Positions 26,374-38,068 of a stretch of DNA of 64,000 nucleotides are shown in pieces (the first letter of the stretch is position 1; the number at the start of each line of letters is the position of its first letter). Source of the DNA: Gloeopeniophorella convolvens. Taxonomy: Eukaryota; Basidiomycota; Agaricomycetes; Russulales. The stretch is from the NCBI GenBank assembly GCA_022496205.1, contig WTXD01000025.1, positions 310,001 through 374,000 of the forward strand. Reading direction: 5' to 3'. The position numbers and the translations under genes were made by a program. The notes under the pieces were generated by a model, which was not told where the DNA came from, did not search any database, and worked only from the letters and a program-made list of their open reading frames with translations.

Positions 26374-26849
26374 CTATACTGGTAGTTGTTCCGCGCAAGG
26401 GCGGTCGTGACATCATAGGATTGATCGCATACGGACTGCATGTGTCTAAGTAGTACCACCATCGTATCGTACCAGGACAAGAGAGGGGAAGAGTGTACGA
26501 GGGCATAATTTAGTATTTAGCACAAGACAGCAAATCTTACGCGTCCCCGAGATGCCGTCGATATACACACGAGCCCATGCAAGAGACACGAGACGAAGCG
26601 AAAACAAAGCCAGTCGGCGGGAGAAAAAGGCGAACGAAGCGAAGCGGTGGATGCAGGATGGGGAAGGAAGATGGAGGAAATAAGTGATGCAGAGACAGAA
26701 AGATGCAACCGGCGCGCAACAAAAAAAAAAAAAGAGGCGAGGCGAGGGTAAGAGCGTAATAATGAAGAAGGGAGAAAAAAAAACGTGTTATCGACTCGTA
26801 CAGTAAGCTATCGCCATGCAAAAAAACACAAACGCGGGGAGACCGGGAC
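26374..26849. other. Intergenic with A-rich tracts
   Basis: Between the 5' end of the methyltransferase gene and the stop of eIF4G. It contains an A tract at about 26720-26732 and another near 26774-26782, with A/G-rich sequence. This is downstream sequence of eIF4G; no gene is seen. Confidence 0.4.
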
Positions 26850-29800
26850 CTACGCAGCAGCAGCAGCATCGAGCAGCGCATTCAGCCGCTCCGCGTCCAT
26901 CGTCTTCTCCGCGATCCGCGCGCGCCGCTCCTCGTCGCGATCGAGCCCCGCCCCGCGCATCAAGCTCACAAAGTACGCCCACGCCTTGGGGATGTCGACC
27001 GCCAGATCGTCCAGCATCTCCGCGAGCGGCGCAAAGCCCTCCTCGAGCGCCGCGGGCGCGCAGAGGCCCTTCTCGCGCGCGCGCGCGAGCACCCCCGCGA
27101 CGAGCTGCACGTCCGGCTCCTTCATCTCGATCGCCGCGAGCACGAGCGCGTCGACGAGCGCCGCGCGGTGCGCCGCGGGCAGGCTCGAAAAGTACGACTC
27201 GGCCTCGTCGACCGACCGCACGCCGAACAGCTCCTTGACGTCCTCGCCGATCTTCGCCTTGGCCTCCGCGTCGGACAGCGCCGCCGGCTCGGGCCCGTCG
27301 CGCTCCGCCGCGTCGTCGTCCTCGTCGTCCGAGCCCGCCTCGGACGCCGCGGGCGTCGACGGCTTGCTCTCCTCGCCGACGGGCTTGCTGCGCGGCAGCA
27401 GCTGCAGCCTGCGGCGCTGCGCGGACGGCTCGGGAATGCCGGCTGCGCCGAGGTCGACGCTCGGCTTGCGGCTCGGCGGGCGGCTGCTCTTCGACGCGAG
27501 CGGCTCGGCGACGGCCGCGTCCGTGCTCTGCAGCATCGAGAACATGTTCGAGCTCGACGCCGTGCGCGACACGGGCGGTACGTTGCCCTTGTTCTTGCCC
27601 GCAAACACGCTGCCGGGGCCGAGCACGGGCGGGCCGTTCGTCTTGGTGATCTTGCCAAAGTGCGAGAGGTCGCCCGCCTTGGGCTGCGCGCGCGGCGCGC
27701 CCGTGCCCGCGACGGACCACCCGTCGGGGTGCGCCGTCTCGCCGCCGTCACGGCCGCCCCCGCGCCGGGAGCCGCCGCGCGACATACTGTTCTGCCGCAG
27801 GTACGACTCTTTCTCCTGCGCGAGCTTCTCCTTTGCAGCCTGTGCACACCCATATTAAGCGTCAACTCGCCTATACGAGCACGGTACGGGCACTCACAGC
27901 CTCGTGGATCTGGGCGATCGTGGCAGGCGCCGCGACGGCATTGCGCGGGATCCACTTGCGCTCGCGCAGCTCGATGACGTCCTGTTAAAACCCGCCCAAT
28001 TCAGCACCCTCCCACCGCAAGCCATCGCGCCGTACGCACCTGGAGCATGAATATCATGCGCGCATTGACCTTGTCGTTCTTCCGCAGCTCGCGCATGCGC
28101 GTGAAGTACACGTCCATGTGCGCGCGCGCCTTGGGCGTGTCGAGCAGGCTGCCGACGGTCGAGAGCAGCTTGCACAAGCTCTCGATCTCCTCCTCCTCGG
28201 GGTTCTCGACGTTGCCGAGCAGCTTCTTGATGCACTCGTGCATGATCCGCTCCGTCAGCATCTGCAGCTTGAACAGCTCGCCGATGAAGCGGATCAGCCC
28301 GAGCCCGCGCCGCTTCGCCTTGGCCGCAGCGTAGTACTCGTCCGAGTACAGCTCGCTCTCGTCCGTCTGCGCCTTGTCCGCCTCCGCCTTGGCCTTGGCC
28401 GCCTGGTCCTCGGCTGCTTTGCCGGCGGCGGCGGCAGCGGCCGCCTCCTTGGCGACCCAGCCGCGCTCAAAGTCCTCCTGGCAGCGGTTGAGCAGGTACT
28501 TGCGGAAGAGCTGCCCGCCCGCGAACGGGCGGCCCTCCAAGTTCTTGATCCCGTCGTCCTGCACGCCCGCGCTGATCTGCTCCATCATCTTCCGGCACAG
28601 CCGCGCGTACATCTCCGAGAACGTCGCCTCGTCCGTCGCCTTTTCGAAGACAAGCTTGATAACCTGGATCAGCGTCCGCCCGTCCTTCTCCCGCTCGCTC
28701 TTGTTCGCCCACGCGATGATCTGGTCCGAGATCGAGTCGAAGCGCTCCATCGTCAGCTTGTTCAACAGCCCCTTGACTTGCGCTCGACAACCTCGGGCGA
28801 GTCCGTGTCGCCGCTGCCGGCGCGCGCCGCGTGCTCCCGGCCACCCAGCGGTTCGCCGTCGCCTCGAGCGGCGCGACGGGCTCGAGCGACATGCCCATGC
28901 CCATGTTGGCCGCAGCAGCAGCGGCGGCGGCAGAAGGCCCGGGTCCGCCCATGGTGCTCGAGCGATTCGATTCCTGCCCCCGCGGCGGCTGCGCGTGCGG
29001 TCGCGGCTGCCCGTCCCGCCCTGGCTGCTCGTGCGCACCATAGGCGGCGCGCGCCCGCCGAGCGGACCACCGCTCAGTGACGCGGAGCGGTTCGCGCCGT
29101 TGGCGGCGAGGAAGCGCTCCTCGCTGGTCATCTTGGCGGATGTCGCGAACTGGCCCATCTGGAAGCCACTGCCGGCGCCTTGCCCACCGCGCCAGGGAAG
29201 AGGCCGAGGCCGATCGACGCCGCGCGCGCGCTGCCGGGCATCGACATGCTGTTCGACGCGCGGTTGCGGCCCGAGCCACCGCGAGAGATCGGATGCGGGT
29301 GCGACGCGTCGCCGCTCGGCTCGAGGCCGATCACGTCGAGCGGGGGCAAGTTATCCGGCTTGTCCTTGCAGATACCCATGAACTGCAGCAAAAACTCGCG
29401 GTCGTACCTGCCGCCCATGAGCACCTAAACCCACATACACACATGAGTGGTAGCAGCACGCACCGGAATTTGCCCTTCTGCGAGTTTACATTGAGCTCGA
29501 TCTTGGGGCTCCTGATACCCTCGGGGTACTGCATGCTCTTGATGTCCTCGATATGCCGCGCGGTCGCGAGCGCAGACGGCAGTCCCGCCGGGATGTTCGC
29601 CGTGATTGTCGTCTGCAGGTTGAGCGGGCCGGGCCGCTTGCGCGGGTGGTCGGGCGACGGCAGTGCCGTCTCGATGCGCAGCGGTTCCTTGTCGACCGGC
29701 TTGGCGGACGCTGGTGCGGGCGACGGCGCGTCTTCGCGCGCAGAGGCGGACGCGGACTCGTCGGCAATCTCGCCCTCCTCAGGAACCACAGGAGTAGCGG

Positions 29801-31858
29801 TGGCGGCGGCGGCAGCAGCAGCAGCGGCCTTTGCTTCGGCTTCGGCTTCGGCCTCGGCAGCCGCAATCGCAGCCGCAGCAGCAGCAGCGCGCGCCTCGTC
29901 CTCGGCCTTGCGCTGCTGCTCAGCTGCAGCAACGCGCGCATCCTCTTCCTCCTTGGCCTTGCGCACGCGCTCGAGCTCTTCCTGTGCCTCGCGCTCGGCC
30001 TTCTCACGCGCGACACGCTCGGCTTCGACGCGGACGCGCTCGGCCTCCTCGGCCGCCGCGGCGCGCCGCTGTTCCGCTTCCCGGGCCTCGCGAGCCGCGC
30101 GTTCCTCTGCCTCCTTGCGTTCGCGCTCGGCGGCCTCGTGTGCCTCGTGTTCACGGCGCGCGGCCTCCTCGCGGGCCTTGCGCTCGGCATCCTCCTGTGC
30201 GCGCCGCGCCTCGTCCGCGCGGACTGCGATCAGGCGCTCTTCCTCCTCCTTTGCCTTTTCCTCCGCGAGGCGCTTCGCCTTTTGCTCGGGCGCCTCGATG
30301 CGCACCGACGTGCGCTTCGGGTCCTTCGCGACGGCGACGGGCGAGGCCGGCACGGGCGAGACGGACGGCGGCTTGCGCTTGAGCGTGTCAATATTGAGCT
30401 GCTGCCCGGAGAAGGGGTCCTTGATCGAGATCTTCTTCCCGGGGACAAAGGCGCCGGCGTTCGCGCTGAGCGACGTTGCGCGATTTGTCGCGGTCGAGGG
30501 CGTGGGCGGGGGTGATGAGACGGATAGCGGGGTGTGCGCGGAGGGATGGGGCAGGTGCAGAGGCGCGGGAAGGGCGTGGGACTGTGTTGGCGTGCCTGGG
30601 ACCTGCTGGAGCGGCGGCGGCTGTGCGCGGGGCGACATGGGCATGCCGGCGGACGGGGGGCTCGGGCCGGAGGGGTGGTGGGGAGGTGGCGGCGGTTGCT
30701 GATGTTGGTGCTGCTGGTGCTGGTGCTGAGCAGGGATCATGTGGCCGGGCCACTGCTGGGCATAATACTGCTCCGGAGGCACAAACTGAGGAGGATACTG
30801 AGTGAGAGATAACGGGTCAGGCTGACGTCATCACGTAGGCACATGCAAGCACACGCACATAGTACGCCCCCCACATGGGCGGCGGCTGAGGCGGCATCCC
30901 GCTTGGCGGAGCGGCGGGGTGCGGGTGCGGCGTCATACGCGGGCTCGGCATCGCAGCGGGCACAGGTCCGGAGCTAGGGCCGCCAGAACCGGCTTGCGGG
31001 CGCCCGCTGACGCCGACGCCGACGCCACCGCTCTGGCCGTTGAGCATCGGACGCGGGATGACAGGGGAGCGAGGTGGTCCCGAGGGCGTGCCATTCTGTC
31101 CCTGGCGCATGCCACCCGCATTGAAGTTCTGATATGGCTGGCCTTGACCAGGCTGAGGCAGCGAGGCGGAGCGCATCGCGGGGGACGCGGTCTCTGGTGG
31201 AGGCGTGGGTTGCGACTGAATGGAGGGGCCCTGGAAGAGCTTCATGACAGCCTTCCTGTCGATCTTGGGCGGAGGCGCGGGCGATGGGGTCGCGGGCGGT
31301 GCAGGTGATGGCTGGGAAGACGACGTGGATGGGGCCGAGGAGAGTGATGGCGGCTTGGTCGTGACGGCAGTCTTTGCTGCTGCCGCGTCGGACACGCCAT
31401 TCTGGACGGCAACGGAGCCAAACGACTTGACACCCTCTGCAGGTTTGACCACGGGTGCCGATGCAGGAGAGGAAGATATTGGTGCTTGGGCATCATCTAT
31501 CGAGCCAAAGGTCACCGATTGTCCTAGAAAAAAAAAAAAACACGGATATCAATGACTTGGGGCGTGGGCAAGGCGAGGGGAGCAACGTGCCTTGCTTTAC
31601 TGCATTGACGGTATTCCGGGGGATGCTGACGCCATCTTTTATGGAGACGCCCTGGCCGAGGGTGCTTGAGCGGCGGGAGTGGGTAGCATGAAAGGCAGCG
31701 GGATTTGCGGCAGAGATGGGGGTAGTCGGGGCGGGAGATTGGGAGCGTGAGGGGGTGGTGGTCGCGCTGTTTTGTTGTGGCGGGCCCCGTGCCCAAGCAG
31801 ACTTTGTGGGAAGCTGGGGAGGATTCTTTGACGTTGACGCTGTTGCAGACCTGCTCAT
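26850..31858 (-). CDS. Translation initiation factor eIF4G
   Basis: Scaffold that joins eIF4E, eIF4A and eIF3 at the mRNA cap. The ATG at 31858 opens a Ser/Pro/Gln-rich N-terminal half. At about 29750-30300 lies a long charged, probably helical block of Glu/Arg/Ala repeats. The eIF4E-binding motif YDREFLLQF (YxxxxL-phi) follows directly after an intron near 29400. The MIF4G domain runs about 28780 to 28040 (GLLNKLTMERFDSISDQII, QLFRKYLLNRCQEDFERGW, IRFIGELFKLQMLT). The last exon ends in an MA3-like domain (DVKELFGVRSVDEAESYF, CAPAALEEGFAPLAEMLDD). Between the eIF4E motif and MIF4G the frame slips by one base at about 29177, 28975, 28823 and 28778; the four are all missing bases, and the protein on each side reads naturally. 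Confidence 0.92.
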
Positions 31859-32902
31859 TCTTGGGGTGGGTCAGCGGTGTTAAAGTTGAAAACGAGAAGA
31901 ATACACGGAAAAGTGGGTGTGAACTGGACGAACAGACAAAGAGAAAGTAAAGGAGATAGGGAGTCTCTGGCAAAGACGGGGTTTGGATGACAGCAGTAGA
32001 TAGACTCGGATTTGTCGCCCAGGGCGCACGCCACTGGGCTCGGTGGCAATGGGGGTGGCAGGGAAGAAAGAGGAGAAAGAAAAGGGAGAGAAGGCTCACG
32101 AATGTCGAGGACGATGGCGTATGTCGTGTGGTCAGTGGTTTTTTGGGGGTGCGGGTAGGGGTCTAGGGGCGTGCTCGTCTGGTCGATTTTTGAAAAAAGA
32201 CCTGCCAGCAGGCGAACTAACTAGCAATTGATTCGGGGGGAGAGAAAGGGAGGGGGAGAGGATGGACGACCGAGTCCAATCCAGAGTCTGTCCTGGGGAC
32301 GTTGCAAACCCTCGCAGAGCGAAACAAGCCGAGGAAAAATACCCATAACAGACCCCCGGACACCCCACCCACACCGCGGCCACTCCCTCCGTTCACTACA
32401 TTTATAATCCCCAATGCCACGTCCACCCTTGAGTAATCTATGCGCGTTCTCTACACAGCCTGCTCATTGCTGCGATAGCTGGATTTATTCGACTCATCCC
32501 AGCGGTCCCGTAGCCATATGCCCCCCTGGCACCCCTTGACTCAGCACTCCCACGGCCCGCATCACTGCCACGCGGTCGAGCACTCTTCAGTTCAAAATGT
32601 CAACAAAGTGTAGTACATACTTACTCTAAGTATAAGCGCGCACTGCTGTAAGCGTGATCAATTGATAGGGTACTGTACATGTAAGTACAACTGTAACTCT
32701 GCATGTAAATGTATTGCAACAGGCGCACTGCAGGCGTACAACTCTGACGCAAGTCCGCCGCTCGCACCGTCCGCCATGATCCGCCCCGCCCGCCGAGCAA
32801 ATTTGCCTCCGTCGTCGGCACTGCTGCAGCGATGATCCGGTCCGACTCAATTTCAGCGAGCATTTTAAAACACACTGGCACCCCCGCACGTCGCGTCCGA
32901 CA
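31859..32902. promoter_or_regulatory. Divergent upstream region of eIF4G and the alpha-arrestin gene
   Basis: A kilobase separating two outward-facing start codons. The eIF4G side is rich in purines (GGGAGAGAAAGGGAGGGGGAG near 32240), i.e. polypyrimidine on the coding strand, as often seen upstream of ribosomal and translation genes. No additional gene is visible. Confidence 0.45.
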
Positions 32903-35085
32903 ATGAGGAACACCCTCGCCATCGCCCTCACAGAGTCCGTCCTCGTCCTCCGCCCAGCCCGCCGCCCCGACGCCGCGTCCGAACATGCGCCGCCGTCCAT
33001 CCTCCGTGGCCTGCTCACCCTCGACCTCGTCAAGCCCACCCGCGTCGCCAGCATCGACCTCGAGCTCGTCGGCCAGTCCACCACCACCTGGCCAGAAGGT
33101 GCGCGCACCCCAGCCCGTTGCGCTTTTCTTTTCAGCTCTTACGCGTCCCGCAGGCTCCGGCGCGCGCGTAACACAGATGCAGGAAGAGACCACCCTCTTC
33201 TCCGCCACCCAGACCTTCTTCCGCGCCCCCGCCGCCCGCCGCGCCCTCTCCGTCGACCCGGGCCTCGTCTACTACGCCGACGAACACGACGCGGGCCCGC
33301 CGCCCCCGGAGCGCGGCCGCGAGCGCGTCCGCCGCCGCCTCAGCGCCGACAGCGCCGCCGTGCAGCCCGCCCCGCCCGCCGCGGTGCGCGCGCGTTCACC
33401 CACCCCGCTCCCGCCCACGCCGCCCGACGACCTCCCCGCGGCCGCTGTGTTCCCCGCGCCGCCGCCGACACCGCACGCGCCCGACGGCGGCTACGAGAGC
33501 CGCTCGCTCTTCCGTACGTACCCCCGCCCGATCTCCCGCGCGCCAATCTTATCTCCGCGCGCCCCGACTCTAGACCCGCCCTCGCTCCCCGCCTCGCGCG
33601 CGCCCTCCCTCGCGCCCCCGACTCCGACCGCGACCGCGCCGCCCTCGCGCCGCGTCTCCTTCGACACCTCGCGCGAGGGCTCCCCCGCGCCTGCACCCTC
33701 GCCCGCGCCACGCCACCGTTCGCCAAGCCGCGGCCGCGCGCGCTTCAGCCTCGCGAGCGTCTCGAGCTCCATCCTAGAAGCCGTGCGCAGCGTCAGCGGC
33801 AGCGGCGCGTCCGTCGAGCGCGGGCGGCCCCCCCGCGCCGACAACCCGACGACGCTGCGGACGGCGACGAGCACCCCGAGGCCGGCGACGGGTGGCAGGA
33901 GTTCAAAAAGGGTGCGTGCGCGCCGTGTGTATGTGTGTGCGTGTCTGTCCTGGCTGCCAACCGTCCGCCGCCCCAGGGACGTACACCTTCCCGATCTCGT
34001 TCGCGATCCCCGCGCACATGCCCCCGACGCTGCACTGCGCCTACGGCGCCGTCACCTGGCGCCTCAAAGCAGCCGTGCACCGCCCGGGCGCGTTCACGCC
34101 GCGGCTCGCGGCCGCGCGCGACGTGCTGCTCGTCGCGGCGGACGACGCGGCGGACGACGACACGGCGCCGCCGCCGGCCGTCGCGCGCGTGTGGGACGAC
34201 CAGCTGCAGTACGCGCTCGCGCTCGGCGCGCGCGCGGTGCCCCTCGGCGGCGCGCTCCCGCTCTCCCTCACGCTGCTCCCGCTCGCGAAGGCCAAGGTGC
34301 ACCGCATCTCCGTGCAGCTCGAGGTACGCACGTCCCCTTTCCTCCCCCCACACACCGCTGACCTCCCGCGCAGAACGCGTCGACTACTACGTCCACGCGC
34401 TCAAGGCGCACCGCAGCGACGCGCGCACGCGCCTCACGCTCCTCGTCCTCTCCGCCCCCTCGCCCCCCGCCCCGCTCCTCCCGCTCCCGCTCCTCGCCGC
34501 CTCCGCCCCGCACCCGTTCGCGCCGCTGCTCCCCGCCGACGACCCCGACGCCGCCGCGGCGCTGCACGGCCCGGGCCCCTGGACGCTCCGCGGCGCACTG
34601 CAGCTCCCGCCGCATGCGGCGTCCTGCACGCGTCGCACCGCGCCGCGCGCGCGCCGCTGCGGGTCGCGCACACGCTGCGGGTCGTGCTGCGGGTCGAGCG
34701 CGGCGACGACGCGCACGTGGACGCGCGCACGGGCCGGCGCAAGCTGTTCGACATTGTCGTGCGCGCGCCCGTGTGCGTGCTCTCGGTGCGTGCTGCTCCC
34801 CTCGCATCATGTGTGTTTGTGCGTGTGCTGACCCGCCCACGCGCCCAGCCGCTCTCCGGCACGGCGCACACCGTGCTCCCGAGCTACTCGGAGGCGCTCG
34901 AGCCGCTGTGCGCGACGTGCGGCGCGGCGCAGCACCCGCCCGCACACCCGCACGCAAAGCCGCACGCGCACGAGGCGCAGCATGACGACCTCGGCGCGCT
35001 GTACGACCGCAGCGCTACGTTCGAGCGGCTGATCACGGGCCAGCTGGGCGAGGTGGGCGACGCGCCGCCCGCGTACAGCGCTTAG
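32903..35085 (+). CDS. Alpha-arrestin-like adaptor (ART family) with C-terminal PPxY
   Basis: The protein starts MRNTLAIALTESVLVLR and continues with arrestin N-fold elements (SILRGLLTLDLVKPTRVASIDLELVG), a Pro/Ser-rich linker, then GTYTFPISFAIPAHMPPTL and WRLKAAVHRPG, the hallmark strands of the arrestin N/C junction, and the C-fold (AHTLRVVLRVERGDDA, LFDIVVRAPVCVLS). The C-terminus contains LPSY and ends in PPAYSA; PPxY motifs recruit Rsp5/NEDD4 ubiquitin ligases in this family, so a role in sorting of plasma-membrane transporters is likely. At about 33845, 34370 and 34620 the conserved frame needs one extra base each. Introns have clear GT/AG ends. Stop TAG at 35083-35085. Confidence 0.82.
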
Positions 35086-35282
35086 GTGGGCTGATTTATG
35101 GAGGGGCGGATATACTTGCTTGTACTTAATTCGATACGGACACGCGCGCATAGAATACCTAATAGACGGGGCACTCATAGAGCAAAGAGCGGTGGGACTC
35201 GCATTGGAAGGAACAACGTGTCGGCAGCCAAAAACCCAGAGATCCAGCATAGCAGTTATTATAAGCACAGCGACGCACGACC

Positions 35283-36320
35283 TCACCGGATCGGCGTGCT
35301 CAGCAGCTCCTCGTGCACGTTAAAGTGCCTGAAAACACCCCACAGTCAGCGCGCGCAACAACAAGGATCCACAGCACAGCGCAGCACTCACGTCTCGACG
35401 CGCCCCTCGGCACGACACACCCCCGCGCCGCCCTCGCCCCACCGCACAATCCACCGCCCCAGCACGCGCCCCGCACGGTCCACCGTCTCCGCGACCGTCT
35501 CCTCCTCCCCCGCCCGCACGCCACCCGCGTCCTCCGGCGGGAGCTGCACCGCGCGCGCAAGCTCCCAGCGCGCAAACGCGCGGCGCGTGTCGCCCAGGAA
35601 CGCAGGGTCGTACACGCGCGTCGCGCGCGGCGCGAGCGTGACCGTCAGCGTCGCGAGCTCGATCCCCGCCGGCGCGTTGGCGTTGTGCGAGCCCGTGTGG
35701 TGCGCGCCCGCGCCCGCGTCCGTGTCCGCGGAGCCCGCCGTGGGCAGCCGGCGCAGCGCGGTGACGTACGGGCGGCCGCACCACGCGACGAGCGCGGTGC
35801 TCACGCCGCTCGTGGCGAGCGCGGCGGCAGCGAGCGCGGCGCGCGCGCCGGTCGGGAGCGAGGACTCGACGACGAAGATGAAGGGCGAGAGCGTGCCGGC
35901 GAGCGCGAGCGACGAGAGCGAGAAGAGCTTCAGGCGGCGGAAGGTCTGCGTTAGGGGCCCGGTGTAGAGCAGCGTTGGGTCGTCGTCGCGGGTGGTGGGG
36001 CGGTGGCGAGGGTGCGGTGGTGCGGGTGCGGGTGCGGGTGCTGGCTCGGAGTTGCGCGCGGGCGCTGGTGCAGCTGGGGTGCGTAGGCGTAGGCTCTGCT
36101 GCGCGCCGCTGCTGCGCTCGTCGACGCCGCCAGCATTCGCTTTGAGGCTGCGCGGTGCATCGTTGAGCTTTTCTTTGGTGGTGGGAGGAGCGAGCTCGGG
36201 GTTGCGGAAGAGCGGCAAGTACGTAGCGCGCGGGAAGCCGAACGCGCGGCGTCTCGGCCAACCGCCGCGCGCCGTCCAACTCGCTCTGGGCACAGCGCAC
36301 AACGCCCCAGGCCAATCCAA
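35283..36320 (-). CDS. TMEM70/TMEM186-like mitochondrial membrane protein
   Basis: The core segment LLYTGPLTQTFRRLKLFSLSSLALAGTLSPF is followed by a second hydrophobic stretch (RAALAAAALATSGVSTALV) and RPYVTALRRLP. The pattern of 'YTG', paired helices and a short turn matches the TMEM70/TMEM186 family, mitochondrial proteins tied to respiratory-complex assembly in other organisms. A Thr/Val-rich soluble part (ELATLTVTLAPRATRVYDP) follows. The last exon, after an intron at about 35328-35390, encodes HFNVHEELLSTPIR and stops at 35283. The first exon is unresolved: the main exon has no in-frame ATG, so the start must lie in a short exon near 36320 or further upstream. Its right-hand neighbour is TIM22. 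Confidence 0.6.
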
Positions 36321-36415
36321 ATGTACTCCAGATGCGATTAAGTAGTGGTAGGTGTGTCAGTACATGCGTATATAATAAATTACATCTAGTAGGGCCCAGC
36401 CGCCCCGTGAGGTTT

Positions 36416-37134
36416 CTAGTCGTCACTGCAGCAGACCGTCAGTCCGAGATTCACGGTGGTCATCAAGACGAGGGGGGGGACGCACTCGGCTGGCTCGCGC
36501 CGCAGGAAGAGGTCGATCGCCGCGGAGAACGCAGCAAACGCCAGCCCGCCGCCGAGCACCCCGCGCGGGCCCGAGTTGCGCGCGAGCACGCCGCCCGCGA
36601 CAAAGCCCGCCGCGACCGGGTTCACCATGTCGTTCCGCGCGCGGTACTGCAGCCCACACGGAGTGAGCCAGCGCACAAGGGATGACCGTGCGCACGCACC
36701 GACTCGATGACACACTCGATGCCCGCGAAGAGCGCGCCGACCTTGCCAAAGCCCTTGCCGCTCCGCCACATGTTGCGCCCCATGTCCTTGAAAATCTCGA
36801 CCGTCTTTTGCGTGTTGTTCAGGTTCTGCCGCAGCAGCGGGTCCTCGTACGCAAACGACGCGGACATCATCGAGAAGAAGCCGCCAATCGCGAACCCTGG
36901 TGATGCCACGAGCGGTCAGCAACGCGCCGCCAGAACAGAACGGAGCGGGAGGGGGGGGTGCGCACCGCCGACGCCGGCGATGGTCGTCTTTGCGAGGCAG
37001 GACTCCATGCCCGCTGTCATGTAGTTCTGGTACTTCTTCGCCTGGAGCATGCTTGCGCGGTCCTCCTCCGTGTAGCCTGGGGGCAGCGGCTCCCTGCCGG
37101 CGGGGAAAAGGGGGGCCACGAGCGGGAGCGACAT
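36416..37134 (-). CDS. TIM22: Mitochondrial import inner membrane translocase subunit Tim22
   Basis: Channel subunit of the carrier translocase that inserts multi-spanning proteins, such as the SLC25 carrier of this window, into the inner membrane. It starts [21 protein letters not shown] at 37134. Exon 1 contains [25 protein letters not shown]; exon 2 contains [46 protein letters not shown]; exon 3 contains [15 protein letters not shown] and [21 protein letters not shown]. These cover the Tim17/22/23 signature completely. Two short introns have normal borders. The C-terminus runs some 20 residues past the usual REPAE ending before the stop at 36416. No defects. Confidence 0.95.
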
Positions 37135-37282
37135 TGCGCGCGCTGGAGACGAAATCGACGAGACGAGAAAAGCGACAAGTCGAAATTTCAGAGGGGGGAC
37201 CCGCGCCGGGCCGAGGCGCGCCGGGACCCATCCGCTCACTGCCGTTCCGTTCCGGGACGCGTCTCGCTCACCGCGCCAAGTC
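37135..37282. promoter_or_regulatory. Compact bidirectional promoter of TIM22 and dynactin p25
   Basis: Only 148 bases separate the two divergent start codons, so both genes must share initiation sequences. It contains AAATTTCAG and GGGCCGAGGCGCGCCGGGACCC; no TATA box is visible. Confidence 0.6.
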
Positions 37283-38068
37283 ATGCAAGCACCGATATAC
37301 TATTCAAAGGCAGAGTTCATCGAGACGGTGCGTGGGCCTCTAGCGTCGGTGCATATTTCTTCGTGCTCACGGGGACTCAGGACACGGGCAACAAGGTCTC
37401 GCGCCGCGCGACCATCTCCGGCCCACAGAACATCATCCTCGGCGGCAAGACCATCATCTCCAACGGCGCCATCATCCGCGGCGACCTCAAGCGTGCGGGG
37501 CCCGGCCACGCGGTGGTCATCTCGCTTGGGCGCTACTGCCTCGTCGGCGAGGGATGCGTGATGCGGTGCGCGCAGGCTCATCCTAACTCGCTAGGCCGCT
37601 GACCACGAGCGTGCACAGGCCGCCGTACAAGACGTACCGCGGGACGTTCAACTACTACCCGATGAAAATCGGCGACTTTGTCCACATCGGCGCCAACTCT
37701 GTCGTCGAGGCCGCCACCGTCGGCAGCCACGTCGAGATCGGGAAGAACTGCGTCATCGTGAGCCGCCTTCCCCTCCGCTTCACCCACCCGCTCACGGCCC
37801 GCGCAGGGCAAGTTCACGATCATCAAGGACTGCGCCAAGATCGCCGACAACACCGTCGTCCCGCCCAACACCGTTATCCCCGCGCTGGCGCTCTACGCCG
37901 GCTCGCCTGGTGCGCGGAACGCCGCTCCGGGGCAGCGCCGCGGCGCGCGCTGATAGACTTGACTTTCCCGCAGGACGCTTCGTGGAAGACCTCCCAGAGT
38001 CGACGCAGGAGATCGTCGAGGCGTACACCAAGTCGTACTACACGCGGTTCCAGCCGCTCGAACGGTGA
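37283..38068 (+). CDS. Dynactin subunit 5 (p25)
   Basis: Left-handed beta-helix subunit of the dynactin pointed-end complex, which links dynein to cargo (the Neurospora counterpart is a ropy gene). ATG at 37283: MQAPIYYSKAEFIET; exon 2 gives DTGNKVSRRATISGPQNIIL, GGKTIISNGAIIRGDL and RYCLVGEGCVMR. Exon 3 gives RPPYKTYRGTFNYYPMKIG and HIGANSVVEAATVGSHVEIG, the hexapeptide-repeat coils. Later exons give GKFTIIKDCAKIADNTVVPP and a C-terminal helix ending YYTRFQPLER. Stop TGA at 38066-38068. Four introns, all with clear borders. Complete and of normal length. Confidence 0.95.

Noticed and set aside
29077..30702. 541-codon open frame on the plus strand over eIF4G
   Set aside because: Its Ala/Ser/Arg composition is the antisense reflection of the Glu/Arg/Ala codons of eIF4G; no motif, and the true gene is firmly identified on the other strand.
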